A stretch of 64,000 bases of DNA from Methylotenera_A sp049687015 (GCA_049687015.1 JBAVIP010000029.1:1-64000); one strand, 5' to 3'; shown: positions 25,059 through 34,613, counted from the first letter of the stretch. The notes: a model not told the origin generated them from the letters alone. Numbers and translations are program-made.

Positions 25059-26798
25059 ATGTCCTTACCCATGTTTAACCACGTCAAAATTAATCAATTA
25101 TTAGCCGCTAACTCGCATCGCATATTGGCGTTAATGTTGTTAACGTTACATGCTTTTTTAATTTGGAACGATGACGCCACCCATCTGCAACGTGCATTTT
25201 TCTTGTGCCATTACGGCCTGTTTTTAATGTGGCAGCCGGTGTGGCGCAGTACGGAAAAACTGACTAAACCGGCAATCATTATATTTGTCAGTGTTGGCTT
25301 AATTGCCTTTTTTTATATCAATTGGTGGCTTACCGCAATATGGCTATCTATCTTATTCGGGCTTTTAGGCGGGCGTGTTTTTTCGGAAGCATCCAAATCA
25401 AATCACATCATTCATATCCTCGCGGCCAGTTACCTGATTTCTATGCTGTTGCTGTGGGTGATACCCAAACTGCTCGGATCCTCTGATGACTTGGAGGCAG
25501 CGAAATATGTGATTCGCTATCTCATTCCCTTACTGCCTATCGCCATTTTATTTATTAGCGCTCAATCCCATAAAGCTGGCCAATTACCCATATTGGATTT
25601 TTTCTATACTTTACTGCTGATGATGATGGCGTTTATTTTGGCGCTTTCCAGTTATGCAATTGGTACGATACAGGCCATTAATTATGTCCAGGTGCTGTTT
25701 ATTACCATATTTGGCCTGGCATTTGGCCTGATGATTTTTAGCTTTTTCTGGAAACCTAACACACGATTTTCGGGTGTTGAGCTGCTCATGTCGCGTTACT
25801 TGCTTAGCATCGGCATGCCATTTGAAAAGTGGGTTAAAAATATTGCCGCAATGGGCGAAATAGAATCTACCCCAAGTGGGTTTATTCAAGCCGCCATGGC
25901 CGAGATGACAACATTGCCCTGGGTGTCTGGCGTCTCCTGGCTGGCTGATGAATCACAAGGCAAACTAGGTGAGTCGTCTGACCATATCACGCATTTTAAT
26001 TTTAAAGATCTTCACATGAGCCTGCATACACGTTGGCAAATTTCACCTGCGCTTTATGTACATGTAAAACTGCTCACACAAATTATGGGCGAATTTTACG
26101 AGGCCAAACGACGCGAAGAAACTTTGCGTCAAAATGCCTATATGCAGGCTTTTTACGAGACGGGATCACGCCTGACGCATGATATTAAAAATATTCTGCA
26201 ATCGGTGGGCACTTTGGTTTCAGCCGCCCAGCAAAACAATACAGAAGTGAATATAGCTGATGACGAAGCCTTATTGCGGCTTATTCGCAAGCAATTGCCC
26301 GTGCTCAATCAACGCATTGCAGCTACGCTCGATAAGCTTAAGGCACCCGGAGAAGAAAAAAAACGGCTAGGAAAAATGTCTGCCTGGTGGAAAAACCTGC
26401 AATTACGTCACAATCACGATGAGATTGAATTTGTGGCTGAACAATTACCCATGCAAGAGATTAACGCCGAAGTGCTGGATAGTGTACTGGATAACTTGCT
26501 GAACAATGCGCTGGAAAAAACCAAATATCAGCCTAATACTGCAATCAAAGTAGAAATGCATAACAGCGCTAAAAATGGCTTTTGTATTGATGTAACTGAT
26601 ACAGGCAAAGCGATGGATGGTGCAACAGCTAACGATTTATTTAAAAAACACATCGCCTCACACAATGGCTTAGGAGTCGGCCTATTTCATGCTGCGCAAG
26701 ATTGCAAACAAGCAGGCTATGAGTTAAGCCTGGCGACCAATGTCAATGGAGCGGTGTGCTTCAGAGTAGCACTTGTCCCAAGACAGCTTGGTGATTAA
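25059..26798 (+). CDS. Orphan membrane sensor histidine kinase
   Basis: A 579-residue kinase. Residues about 20-230 hold roughly seven hydrophobic segments; about 240-345 resemble a GAF-like sensory region; the H box is LTHDIKN with His374; the N box is DNLLNNALEKTKY, and G boxes DTGKAMD and GLGVGLF lie near the end. The HDIKN form and layout recall the PrsK class, but I cannot confirm this. No response regulator is adjacent. It is divergent from the prepilin-like gene and overlaps the cytochrome c4 stop by 4 bp. Confidence 0.88.
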   Translation: MSLPMFNHVKINQLLAANSHRILALMLLTLHAFLIWNDDATHLQRAFFLCHYGLFLMWQPVWRSTEKLTKPAIIIFVSVGLIAFFYINWWLTAIWLSILFGLLGGRVFSEASKSNHIIHILAASYLISMLLLWVIPKLLGSSDDLEAAKYVIRYLIPLLPIAILFISAQSHKAGQLPILDFFYTLLLMMMAFILALSSYAIGTIQAINYVQVLFITIFGLAFGLMIFSFFWKPNTRFSGVELLMSRYLLSIGMPFEKWVKNIAAMGEIESTPSGFIQAAMAEMTTLPWVSGVSWLADESQGKLGESSDHITHFNFKDLHMSLHTRWQISPALYVHVKLLTQIMGEFYEAKRREETLRQNAYMQAFYETGSRLTHDIKNILQSVGTLVSAAQQNNTEVNIADDEALLRLIRKQLPVLNQRIAATLDKLKAPGEEKKRLGKMSAWWKNLQLRHNHDEIEFVAEQLPMQEINAEVLDSVLDNLLNNALEKTKYQPNTAIKVEMHNSAKNGFCIDVTDTGKAMDGATANDLFKKHIASHNGLGVGLFHAAQDCKQAGYELSLATNVNGAVCFRVALVPRQLGD

Positions 26799-27439
26799 CG
26801 TAAGCCTTGCATATAGTCAGCAACCGCTTGCATTTCCGCATCGGTCATTTTTGCAGCAATCACCATCATCATCGGCGCATTTGCGCGTCCACCTGTGCGG
26901 AAAGTTCTCATCTGCGCTAATGTGTAATCCGCGTGCTGACCTGCTAAACGTGGAAATTGCTTAGGTAGCCCTGCACCTGCCGCACCGTGACAGCTTGCAC
27001 AAGCAGGCACGTTGGTTGCAGCAATTCCACCACGGTAAATTTTCTCGCCAAGCGAGCCTGTACCATTGGATTTGGCTTTGCCTAAAGTCGGGTTTTTAGC
27101 TGAGAAATAAGTTGCCAAATTTTGCATATCTTCTGGCGTTAAATTAGCTACCATGCCGCTCATCACGGCATTTGCCCGCGTACCCTCTTTAAAATTCTTT
27201 AGTTGTTTTAATAAATATTCCGAATGCTGGCCTGCCAACTTCGGGTTCAAAGTAACCACGCTATTACCATCTGGCGCATGGCAAGCGGCGCACACCGTCT
27301 GTACAGTTTTTTCAGTGGGGCTGGCTTCTGCCACTACAGGCGGCGCCTTTTCTGCCGTTTTATTATCAGTAACCTTTGTTTCTGCAAAGGCTGATGAAAC
27401 TGCCAAACTTAACAATATTGCTGCTAAACCGATATGCAT
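26795..27439 (-). CDS. Dihaem cytochrome c4
   Basis: A 214-residue periplasmic protein with signal peptide (1-19, ending SSAFA), then two cytochrome c domains: heme sites CAACH (Cys50-His54) and CASCH (Cys147-His151). Met ligands are likely in AVMSGM and APMMMVIA. Two-domain c4 links the bc1 complex to terminal oxidases. A CGGAG ribosome site precedes the ATG. Divergent from engB, as in many Betaproteobacteria. Confidence 0.95.
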   Translation of the reverse strand: MHIGLAAILLSLAVSSAFAETKVTDNKTAEKAPPVVAEASPTEKTVQTVCAACHAPDGNSVVTLNPKLAGQHSEYLLKQLKNFKEGTRANAVMSGMVANLTPEDMQNLATYFSAKNPTLGKAKSNGTGSLGEKIYRGGIAATNVPACASCHGAAGAGLPKQFPRLAGQHADYTLAQMRTFRTGGRANAPMMMVIAAKMTDAEMQAVADYMQGLR

Positions 27440-27543
27440 ACTTACTCCGAAAATTTATAACTATTTAATTAACCTGATATTTTATCAAAAATCGCCTGTT
27501 CGTGATAGCATTTGCACCTAAACCTATAGCATCAAAGTCAATA

Positions 27544-28152
27544 ATGCCTTTATTTCAGAACGCAACTTTTTTTATTTCTGCTCATCATTTACGCGATTTA
27601 CCGCCTGCAAGCGGCATCGAGGTTGCCTTTGCAGGGCGCTCTAACGCCGGGAAATCTAGCGCGCTGAACACACTGGCTAACCATAATCGCCTGGCTTATG
27701 TGAGTAAGCAACCCGGCCGCACACAGCTTATTAATTTTTTTACTCTGGGTAATGACCGCCACTTGGTCGATTTACCAGGCTACGGCTATGCCAAAGTACC
27801 AGAAGCCATGCGCGCGCACTGGCAAAGCGTATTAGCGCGCTATTTAAGTGAACGTTCAAGTTTGGGCGGCTTGGTGTTGGTGATGGATAGCCGCCACCCA
27901 CTCACGCCACTGGATCGCCAAATGCTGGATTGGTTTTGCCCAAGCGGCAAACCCGTACATGTTTTATTAACAAAATCAGACAAACTTTCGCGCAGCGAAG
28001 CTACTTTAACCCTCAACAAAGTGCGCAAAGAACTGGTTGAGACGTGGGGAAACTGTAGTGTGCAGCTTTTCTCTAGTCTTAAAAAACAAGGCGTTGAAGA
28101 AGCCGAGAAAATTATAGGTGCATGGCTATTTTCGAAAAATACTCAGGAATAA
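27544..28152 (+). CDS. engB: Ribosome-biogenesis GTPase EngB/YsxC
   Basis: A 202-residue GTPase with G1 GRSNAGKSS, G2 region PGRTQ, G3 DLPGYGYAKVP and G4 LTKSDK. It assists assembly of the 50S subunit. I chose the ATG at 27544 (MPLFQNATFF) because homologues begin there; an in-frame GTG at 27502 would add 14 residues of non-conserved sequence. Confidence 0.95.
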   Translation: MPLFQNATFFISAHHLRDLPPASGIEVAFAGRSNAGKSSALNTLANHNRLAYVSKQPGRTQLINFFTLGNDRHLVDLPGYGYAKVPEAMRAHWQSVLARYLSERSSLGGLVLVMDSRHPLTPLDRQMLDWFCPSGKPVHVLLTKSDKLSRSEATLTLNKVRKELVETWGNCSVQLFSSLKKQGVEEAEKIIGAWLFSKNTQE

Positions 28153-28176
28153 ATAGCTTCATTTTTATGTGTGAAA

Positions 28177-28292
28177 AGTGGGCGTGCGATACGAAGCGCA
28201 AGGCGCACGGAGCGCAAAAGCCGGAATGTACACGAAGTACATGAGGATTTTGAGCACCGCGCAACGCAGCGGTTTACTCGCGCAGCCACTTA
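28177..28292. repeat. Palindromic interspersed element between engB and trmB
   Basis: About 115 bp of non-coding, higher-GC sequence between convergent genes. The ends are imperfect inverted copies (AAGTGGGCGTGCGA versus the complement of TCGCGCAGCCACTT), and the right end supplies the trmB stop codon. Inside are GCGCAAGGCGCACGGAGCGC, the hairpin TGTACACGAAGTACA and GCGCAACGCAGCGG. I recall similar words as interspersed repeats in Betaproteobacteria. A related core is present at 60895-60985. Confidence 0.7.
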
Positions 28293-29012
28293 GGCACGCG
28301 TAAAAACCATATCCCAAACGCCATGCCCCAATTTTAGCCCACGATTTTCAAACTTGGTCAGCGGTCGATAGCTCGGTTTTTCGGCATAGTTTTCTGCGGT
28401 ATTTTTTAACTGAGGTTCAGCATTCAACACCTCTAACACCCACTCTGCGTACTCTTGCCAATCAGTTGCCACATGCAAATAACCGCCCGTTTTAAGCTTG
28501 CTACATAGCAATTTTACAAATCCCGCCTGGATCAACCGCCGTTTGTGATGGCGCTTTTTATGCCACGGGTCGGGGAAGAAAATATGCACGCCATCCAAAC
28601 TCGCATCCGGTAGCATATGTTGCAGAACCTCGACTACGTCGTGCTGAATAACGCGAATGTTAGTAAGCGCTTGCTCTTGAATGAGCTTAAGTAAACTGCC
28701 CACGCCAGGTGTATGTACTTCTGCTGCCAAGAAATCACAATCTGGTAACGTCTGGGCAATTTTGGCGGTGCTCTCGCCCATGCCAAAACCAATTTCCAAG
28801 ACCTTTTTAGAATCTTTGCGGTTAAAAACCTGGTTTAAATCGAGTAATTCTTCAGAATAAGCAATGCCAAATAACGGAAAACCTGTCTCTAAAGCGCGTT
28901 CCTGGCCTTTAGTGAGTCTGCCTTGGCGCAATACAAAACTGCGAATGCGGCGGTGTTTGGGATCTTCGGTTTGAGGATTTTCTGCTTCAATAATCTCTGT
29001 CATGCCGCGCAT
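28290..29012 (-). CDS. trmB: tRNA (guanine-N7)-methyltransferase
   Basis: A 240-residue SAM-dependent enzyme that makes m7G46. Motifs: LEIGFGMGESTAKIA (SAM site), GVHIFFPDPWHKKRHHKRRL (catalytic/RNA-binding) and the N-terminal RSFVLRQGRLTKGQ. Two starts are possible (29012 and 29003). It lies 4 bp after the MidA-like gene, and its stop codon falls in the terminal repeat of the adjoining element. Confidence 0.97.
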   Translation of the reverse strand: MRGMTEIIEAENPQTEDPKHRRIRSFVLRQGRLTKGQERALETGFPLFGIAYSEELLDLNQVFNRKDSKKVLEIGFGMGESTAKIAQTLPDCDFLAAEVHTPGVGSLLKLIQEQALTNIRVIQHDVVEVLQHMLPDASLDGVHIFFPDPWHKKRHHKRRLIQAGFVKLLCSKLKTGGYLHVATDWQEYAEWVLEVLNAEPQLKNTAENYAEKPSYRPLTKFENRGLKLGHGVWDMVFTRA

Positions 29013-29016
29013 TATA

Positions 29017-30183
29017 CTAGAGCGTATGCGCTTTATCGCCGCTTTTAAAACCTAACAACTCTATTTCTACCCCGCGACTCAGTGCGATTACTTTAAACAA
29101 TTCGCCCATTTCTGCAGGCGATAATAGTTTTTGTGCGGCCGCGGCAAGCGGTGCATAAGCTGCCATATCGCTCGGCGACACTTTTGCTAAAATATTTAAC
29201 ATACCGCAATTCATTAAAAACTGTGCCTGCGTGCAATAACCGCTTAATTGCAAACCATGGCCGACTGCCGCCTCTGCAATCGCAGTAAAATTTACATGTG
29301 CAGTAATGTCTTGCAGGCCCACATTAATCAGTGGGTCGCTATGTGCATAATGCTGATAATGGCACATGAGCGTGCCTTGATCGCGCTGCGGATGATAGTA
29401 TTCTCGCGCTGAAAAGCCATAATCCAGCATCAAAATTACACCTTTTTTTAGCATGTTCGATAGACTGTTGATCAAGGCTATGGCCATAGGACAAACTTCA
29501 GTTAAATAATCGTTTGGCAGTGAGTAAGCGCTTACCAAATCACATAAGCTTCCCGCTTCTAAGCGTTTGTCTTGCCAAACAAATTCCTTATCAAAAGTCA
29601 CACCACGCTCTAACAAGCCCTGTGATGTGTGGCGAACAAGATGTACTGGAATCGCATCCAGCACTTCATTGCCAATTATCAAACCTGTAAAATCTTGTGG
29701 CAAGGTTTCTAGCCAAACCACGCGGTTAAATAACTCTGGTGGTAATTTTTTGTGTAGAGTTTCACGCTGAATTTGGCGTAAGTAATCACTTACTTCTAAT
29801 ATGAAATATTGCTTTGGCAATGGATTAAGTTGCTGCAGTTCCAACAATAAATCCGCCGCTAACTTACCCGTGCCAGCGCCAAGCTCCAAGATGTTCGAAG
29901 TAAAGTCATCACCGTGACTGCGAGCCAATATCTGTGCGGCTTGCAGGGCAAGTGTTTTTGCAAATAGCGGAGAAATTTCGGGCGCAGTCACAAAATCGCC
30001 ACCCATGCCAAACTTCCTGGCCCCACCACTGTAATATCCTAGGCCTGGCGTATATAACGCCATGTGCATAAAGGTCGCAAAATCTACCCACCCACCCGCT
30101 TGTTTAATTTTTTGTTGAATTAAATTGGCTAATTGTTGGCTTTGTACTTGAAGTTCTAGCGAAGGAATAGGTAATGAGTTCAT
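29017..30183 (-). CDS. SAM-dependent methyltransferase, MidA/NDUFAF7 family (DUF185)
   Basis: A 388-residue protein with ALYTPGLGYYSGGARKFGMGGDFVTAPEISPLFAKT (family hallmark near residues 47-80) and SAM site ILELGAGTGKLAADLL. The mitochondrial relative methylates an arginine in complex I; the bacterial target is unproven. Divergent from the pterin reductase gene with a 38-bp gap. Confidence 0.93.
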   Translation of the reverse strand: MNSLPIPSLELQVQSQQLANLIQQKIKQAGGWVDFATFMHMALYTPGLGYYSGGARKFGMGGDFVTAPEISPLFAKTLALQAAQILARSHGDDFTSNILELGAGTGKLAADLLLELQQLNPLPKQYFILEVSDYLRQIQRETLHKKLPPELFNRVVWLETLPQDFTGLIIGNEVLDAIPVHLVRHTSQGLLERGVTFDKEFVWQDKRLEAGSLCDLVSAYSLPNDYLTEVCPMAIALINSLSNMLKKGVILMLDYGFSAREYYHPQRDQGTLMCHYQHYAHSDPLINVGLQDITAHVNFTAIAEAAVGHGLQLSGYCTQAQFLMNCGMLNILAKVSPSDMAAYAPLAAAAQKLLSPAEMGELFKVIALSRGVEIELLGFKSGDKAHTL

Positions 30184-30221
30184 AAGCCATTATAATATTC
30201 GATTACAAAAGTGAGTAAAAA

Positions 30222-30983
30222 TTGAATTCTGCGTTAGAAAATAAACATGTAAAAGTAGTGCTAATTACAGGCGGCGCAAAGCGCGTGGGTGCGGCGATTT
30301 GCCGTGAGTTGCATTCCTGTGGCGCCAGCTTGATGATTCACTATAAAACCAGTGCCAACGAAGCACGTGCCTTACAAGCAGAGCTTAATTTGCAACGCGC
30401 AAATTCTGTTGCGATTATTCAGGGTGATTTACTCAATCTCGCCGTGTTGCCAAGCTTGATACACGAAACAGTGAACCAATTTGGCAAGCTTGACGTATTA
30501 ATTAACAACGCATCTACTTACTATCCCACTGAAATTGGCCATATTAATGAAGATAACTGGCACGACTTGATGGGCAGCAACCTGAAAGCACCGATGTTTC
30601 TCGCCCAAGCTGCAGCTGCAGAGTTGCGCAAAAATCATGGCTGTATTGTGAACATTACCGATATGCACATTGAGCGGCCGAAGAAAAGTTATGTGGTGTA
30701 TAGCGTTGCCAAAGCAGGCTTGGTCACGCTCACCAAATCACTCGCACAAGAACTAGGCCCTGAAGTGCGCGTGAACGCAGTCGCGCCAGGCCCTGTGCAA
30801 TGGCCAGAAAATAATCCACAGTTTGATGAGGTGTATCGCCAACGCGTAATTTCGCAAACCTTGCTTAAGCGCGTGGGAGATGCGAGTGACATTGCAAAAG
30901 CCGTTAAATTCTTGGTTTATGATGCCCCTTTTGTTACCGGCCATGTTCTGGCTGTGGATGGCGGCAGGTCGCTCAATTTATGA
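30222..30983 (+). CDS. Pteridine reductase-like short-chain dehydrogenase (FolM type)
   Basis: A 253-residue SDR enzyme. Cofactor site TGGAKRVGAAICREL is of the TGxxxRxG form typical of pteridine reductases, with LINNASTYYPTEIG, catalytic YVVYSVAKAG and C-terminal VDGGRS. It probably reduces dihydromonapterin or dihydrofolate. The start appears to be TTG at 30222, the only reasonable codon in frame before an internal GTG. It overlaps ttcA by 4 bp (ATGA). Confidence 0.88.
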   Translation: MNSALENKHVKVVLITGGAKRVGAAICRELHSCGASLMIHYKTSANEARALQAELNLQRANSVAIIQGDLLNLAVLPSLIHETVNQFGKLDVLINNASTYYPTEIGHINEDNWHDLMGSNLKAPMFLAQAAAAELRKNHGCIVNITDMHIERPKKSYVVYSVAKAGLVTLTKSLAQELGPEVRVNAVAPGPVQWPENNPQFDEVYRQRVISQTLLKRVGDASDIAKAVKFLVYDAPFVTGHVLAVDGGRSLNL

Positions 30984-31885
30984 TCAAACACTTACCCGAT
31001 AACGCTTCTGGCAATTTTGTTAAATTGCGTAACAGCCTGATTTCCGCCACCGGCAAGGCCATTGGCGATTACAACATGATTGAGGATGGCGATACAGTGT
31101 TAGTCTGCATGAGTGGCGGCAAAGATAGCCACGCCATGCTGATGATTCTGCTGGCCTTGCAAGAACGCGCGCCGATCAACTTCAAACTGATTGCGATGAA
31201 TTTAGATCAAAAACAGCCAGGTTTTCCGGCAGATATTTTGCCTGCTTATTTTGAGCAACTCGGTATTGATTACCGCGTTGTGGAAGCCGACACCTATTCT
31301 GTCGTCAAAGAGAAAATCCCTGAGGGGAAAACCACTTGTTCACTTTGTTCTAGATTACGTAGAGGCATTATTTACACCACCGCAAAAGAGTTGGGAGCGA
31401 ATAAAATTGCGCTTGGGCATCACCGTGACGACATTGTGGAGACATTGTTTCTGAATATGTTTTTTGGCGCAAAATTGAAAGCCATGCCTCCCAAGCTTGC
31501 CACCAATGACAAACAGAACGTCGTGATCAGGCCATTGGCTTATTGCAGCGAGAAAGACATCGCCAGCTACGCGCGGCAGATGGATTTCCCGATTATTCCA
31601 TGTGACTTGTGCGGCTCACAGGAAAACTTGCAACGCCAAAAAGTGAAAGACATGCTGCAAGCATGGGAGCGCGAGCAACCTGGCCGCATCAACAACATCT
31701 TCCGTGCCATTACCAATGTGGAGCCATCGCACTTGGCCGATTTTGATTTGTATGACTTTAAAAGCCTAAGCCAAGCCAAGCGTGAAGATGAAGACCCGCT
31801 ATTTGGCGATATTGCCAATGAAGGCGCAGCCTTGAGTTTAGCGAGCAATGATGGCAAGCGCATTGAGTTCGCCAGAAACAAATAA
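30980..31885 (+). CDS. ttcA: tRNA 2-thiocytidine synthetase TtcA
   Basis: A 301-residue PP-loop ATPase with SGGKDS at 45-50 and two CxxC pairs, Cys120/Cys123 and Cys208/Cys211, that hold the iron-sulfur cluster. It thiolates C32 of certain tRNAs. Coupled to the upstream reductase gene by overlapping stop/start. Confidence 0.97.
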   Translation: MIKHLPDNASGNFVKLRNSLISATGKAIGDYNMIEDGDTVLVCMSGGKDSHAMLMILLALQERAPINFKLIAMNLDQKQPGFPADILPAYFEQLGIDYRVVEADTYSVVKEKIPEGKTTCSLCSRLRRGIIYTTAKELGANKIALGHHRDDIVETLFLNMFFGAKLKAMPPKLATNDKQNVVIRPLAYCSEKDIASYARQMDFPIIPCDLCGSQENLQRQKVKDMLQAWEREQPGRINNIFRAITNVEPSHLADFDLYDFKSLSQAKREDEDPLFGDIANEGAALSLASNDGKRIEFARNK

Positions 31886-31919
31886 ACACTTATTTTTACA
31901 TACTTTATTAATTGGCTTA

Positions 31920-31949
31920 TTGTCTTTTTGCCAATTAGCTTGCTATTAT
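31920..31949 (+). promoter_or_regulatory. topA: Candidate promoter of topA inside an inverted repeat
   Basis: TTGTCT (31920-31925) and TATTAT (31944-31949) are 18 bp apart, 40-70 bp before the topA ATG. The -35 falls in the loop of a 7-bp inverted repeat AATTGGC (31910-31916) / GCCAATT (31930-31936), so structure or supercoiling could affect use. TopA expression is supercoiling-sensitive in other bacteria. Confidence 0.4.
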
Positions 31950-31991
31950 CTAACCAATTCTTTAATGCTAGCCCTTAAATTCAAGGTTTAA

Positions 31992-34556
31992 ATGTCCAAA
32001 CTGCTTATTGTCGAATCGCCCTCTAAGGCCAAAACGCTTAAAAAATATCTCGGTAGTGAGTTTGAGGTATTAGCGTCCTACGGCCATGTGCGCGATTTAA
32101 TCCCCAAAAATGGCGCGGTCGATACGGCAAATGACTTTGCCATGAAGTACGAGATTATTGAGCGCAACAGTAAACATGTGGACGCGATTGCCAAAGCAGT
32201 AAAAAGTGCCGATAGCATTTATCTGGCGACCGACCCGGATCGCGAAGGTGAAGCGATTTCGTGGCATATTGCGGAAATTCTAGCAGATAGAAAATTACTC
32301 AAAAATAAATTGTTAAAGCGTGTTGAGTTTAACGAGATTACCCAGACTGCAGTTAAACATGCCATAGAGCATCCGCGCGACATAGCGATGAATCTGGTCA
32401 ACGCGCAGCAAGCACGCCGCGCGCTGGATTATCTGGTAGGCTTTAACTTATCGCCCCTGCTTTGGAAAAAAATCCGTCGCGGCCTTTCTGCCGGCCGCGT
32501 GCAAAGCCCGGCGTTACGCTTGATTGTAGAGCGCGAGTTGGAAATAGAAGCCTTTAAAAGCCAGGAATATTGGACTATACATCTTGATGCGCTAAAACAC
32601 GCACATAGTTTTAACGCCAAACTGATTCAGTTAAATAACGAGAAGGTTGAGCAATTTACAATCATCAACCACGACCAGCAAGCGGATATTGTTGGCAAGT
32701 TGCTGATTGCAAGCGCAGGCAAAACCACCGTTTCGCGTGTGGAGAAGAAACAACGTAGCCGCAGCCCTGCTGCGCCATTTACCACTTCGACATTACAGCA
32801 GGAGGCCGTGCGTAAGCTAGGCTTTACAACTAGCCGTGCAATGCGCATAGCACAACAACTGTATGAGGGCGTGGATATTGGCTCTGGTACCGTTGGTTTA
32901 ATTACCTATATGCGTACCGATTCATTCAGCATGGCGGCTGAGGCGGTAATGAGCATCCGCGAATACGTGAAGAAAAATTTTGAGGCAGATTATTTACCCA
33001 AATCGCCCATCATGTACAAAACCAAAGCCAAAAATGCGCAAGAGGCGCATGAGGCGATTCGTCCAACCGATATTTTCCGTACGCCGGCCAGCATGCGCAA
33101 ATACTTGAATGACGAGCAATTCAAACTGTATGAAATGATTTGGAAACGTAGCCTCGCCTGTCAGATGTCACCTGCCAAATTTGATGCCGTCAGCGTGGAC
33201 TTGGCGGTAGGCAGCGAGGCTAATTTATTCCGTGCCAGCGGCCAAACGCTCGTATTCCCAGGCTTTATCGCGGTCTATATGGAAAGCCGCGATGACGAAG
33301 AGGAAGAAGGCGAAAGCAAATTGCCGCATTTAGAAACAGGTGAAATTCTAAATGTGGAAAAAATCTACGGTGACCAGCATTTTACCGAACCACCGCCCAG
33401 ATATGGCGAGGCAAGTTTGGTAAAAGTATTAGAAGAATACGGCATTGGTCGTCCTTCTACATACGCCAGCATCATCAGCACGCTGCAAGACCGCGAATAT
33501 GTACTGTTAGATAAAAAGCGCTTCACGCCCACCGATGTTGGCCGCGTGGTGAACAAGTTTTTAACCGAGCATTTCACTAAATATGTGGATTACGACTTTA
33601 CCGCCAATCTTGAAAACGCGCTGGATAGCGTGGCTGAAGGCGAGCGTGAGTGGATTCCGCTGATGGATGAGTTTTGGCGTGATTTTAATCAGCAAATACT
33701 TAATAAAGCTGATGTGGATCGGCCCGGTAATGAGTTGATTGACGAAGCCTGCCCAAAATGTGGCAAACCACTACAAAAACAATTAAGCCGTTATGGCAGT
33801 TTTATTGGCTGTACCGGCTATAACGATACGCCAAAATGTGATTACAAACGCAGCCTGAACGGCGCAGCTACTGCTGGAGCAGATCCTGTTGCAATTGGCA
33901 CGGATGTCGAATCCGGTAAAGAAATTTATTTAATGAATGGCCCATACGGCCCGTATTTACAAGTAGGTGTTGCAGTTGAAGGCGACAAAAAGAAACCAAA
34001 ACGCGTGAGCATTCCCAAAGAAATTCCACTCGCAAATGTGAATATTGATATTGCCAACATGTTGCTTTCACTACCGCGCGATTTGGGCTTACACCCAGAA
34101 ACGGGCAAAAAAATTATTGCCAATATTGGTCGCTTTGGGCCATATGTAAATCACGATGGCAAGTTTAAATCGATACCTAAATCTGAAAGCGTATTCAGCA
34201 TTGACTTGGCGGGTGCAGTAACGCTGTTAGCTCAAGCCAATACTGGCCCTGCACCAATACTCGAGCTTGGCGCACACCCTTCTGGGGAAGGCCGTATAGA
34301 AGTATTTGCAGGCCGGTACGGGCCTTATGTGCAGCACGGAAAAATTCGTGCAACATTACCAAAAAGCGTAGCGCCTGAGGAACTGACGCTTGAGGAGGCG
34401 CTTGGGTTGTTAGCTGAAAAGGCTGCAAAAGAAACACCTGCCAAAAAAACTGTTGCGAAAAAGGCCGCGGTCAAAAAAACCGCGGCTAAAAAAACTGTCA
34501 CTAAAAAAGCTATTTCTAAAAAATCTATTTCTAAAAAATCTGCCTCCAAGAAATAA
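31992..34556 (+). CDS. topA: DNA topoisomerase I
   Basis: An 854-residue type IA enzyme. Toprim domain at the start (LLIVESPSKAKTLKKYLG; DPDREGEAI), active-site Tyr306 in TYMRTDS, one C4 zinc finger starting at Cys587 (CPKCGKPL), then repeat domains of the GRFGPYV type. The last 45 residues are Lys/Ala/Thr/Ser-rich (AKKTVAKKAAVKK-like), resembling a histone H1 tail, likely for DNA binding. It relaxes negative supercoils. Confidence 0.98.
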   Translation: MSKLLIVESPSKAKTLKKYLGSEFEVLASYGHVRDLIPKNGAVDTANDFAMKYEIIERNSKHVDAIAKAVKSADSIYLATDPDREGEAISWHIAEILADRKLLKNKLLKRVEFNEITQTAVKHAIEHPRDIAMNLVNAQQARRALDYLVGFNLSPLLWKKIRRGLSAGRVQSPALRLIVERELEIEAFKSQEYWTIHLDALKHAHSFNAKLIQLNNEKVEQFTIINHDQQADIVGKLLIASAGKTTVSRVEKKQRSRSPAAPFTTSTLQQEAVRKLGFTTSRAMRIAQQLYEGVDIGSGTVGLITYMRTDSFSMAAEAVMSIREYVKKNFEADYLPKSPIMYKTKAKNAQEAHEAIRPTDIFRTPASMRKYLNDEQFKLYEMIWKRSLACQMSPAKFDAVSVDLAVGSEANLFRASGQTLVFPGFIAVYMESRDDEEEEGESKLPHLETGEILNVEKIYGDQHFTEPPPRYGEASLVKVLEEYGIGRPSTYASIISTLQDREYVLLDKKRFTPTDVGRVVNKFLTEHFTKYVDYDFTANLENALDSVAEGEREWIPLMDEFWRDFNQQILNKADVDRPGNELIDEACPKCGKPLQKQLSRYGSFIGCTGYNDTPKCDYKRSLNGAATAGADPVAIGTDVESGKEIYLMNGPYGPYLQVGVAVEGDKKKPKRVSIPKEIPLANVNIDIANMLLSLPRDLGLHPETGKKIIANIGRFGPYVNHDGKFKSIPKSESVFSIDLAGAVTLLAQANTGPAPILELGAHPSGEGRIEVFAGRYGPYVQHGKIRATLPKSVAPEELTLEEALGLLAEKAAKETPAKKTVAKKAAVKKTAAKKTVTKKAISKKSISKKSASKK

Positions 34557-34557
34557 C

Positions 34558-34590
34558 AAAGCGGCCCAAAGTTATACTTGGCGCCGCTTT
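34558..34590. terminator. Terminator between topA and the PBP7-like gene
   Basis: AAAGCGGC (34558-34565) / GCCGCTTT (34583-34590), extended inside by CCAA/TTGG. T-rich TTTATTATTA follows on the plus strand right after the topA stop. It may also serve the converging minus-strand gene. Confidence 0.7.
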
Positions 34591-34613
34591 ATTATTATCA
34601 ATTAAATTGTAAT

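Noticed and set aside
27502..27543. Upstream GTG start for engB
   Set aside because: It adds residues without family similarity and lies close to the divergent cytochrome c4 promoter region.
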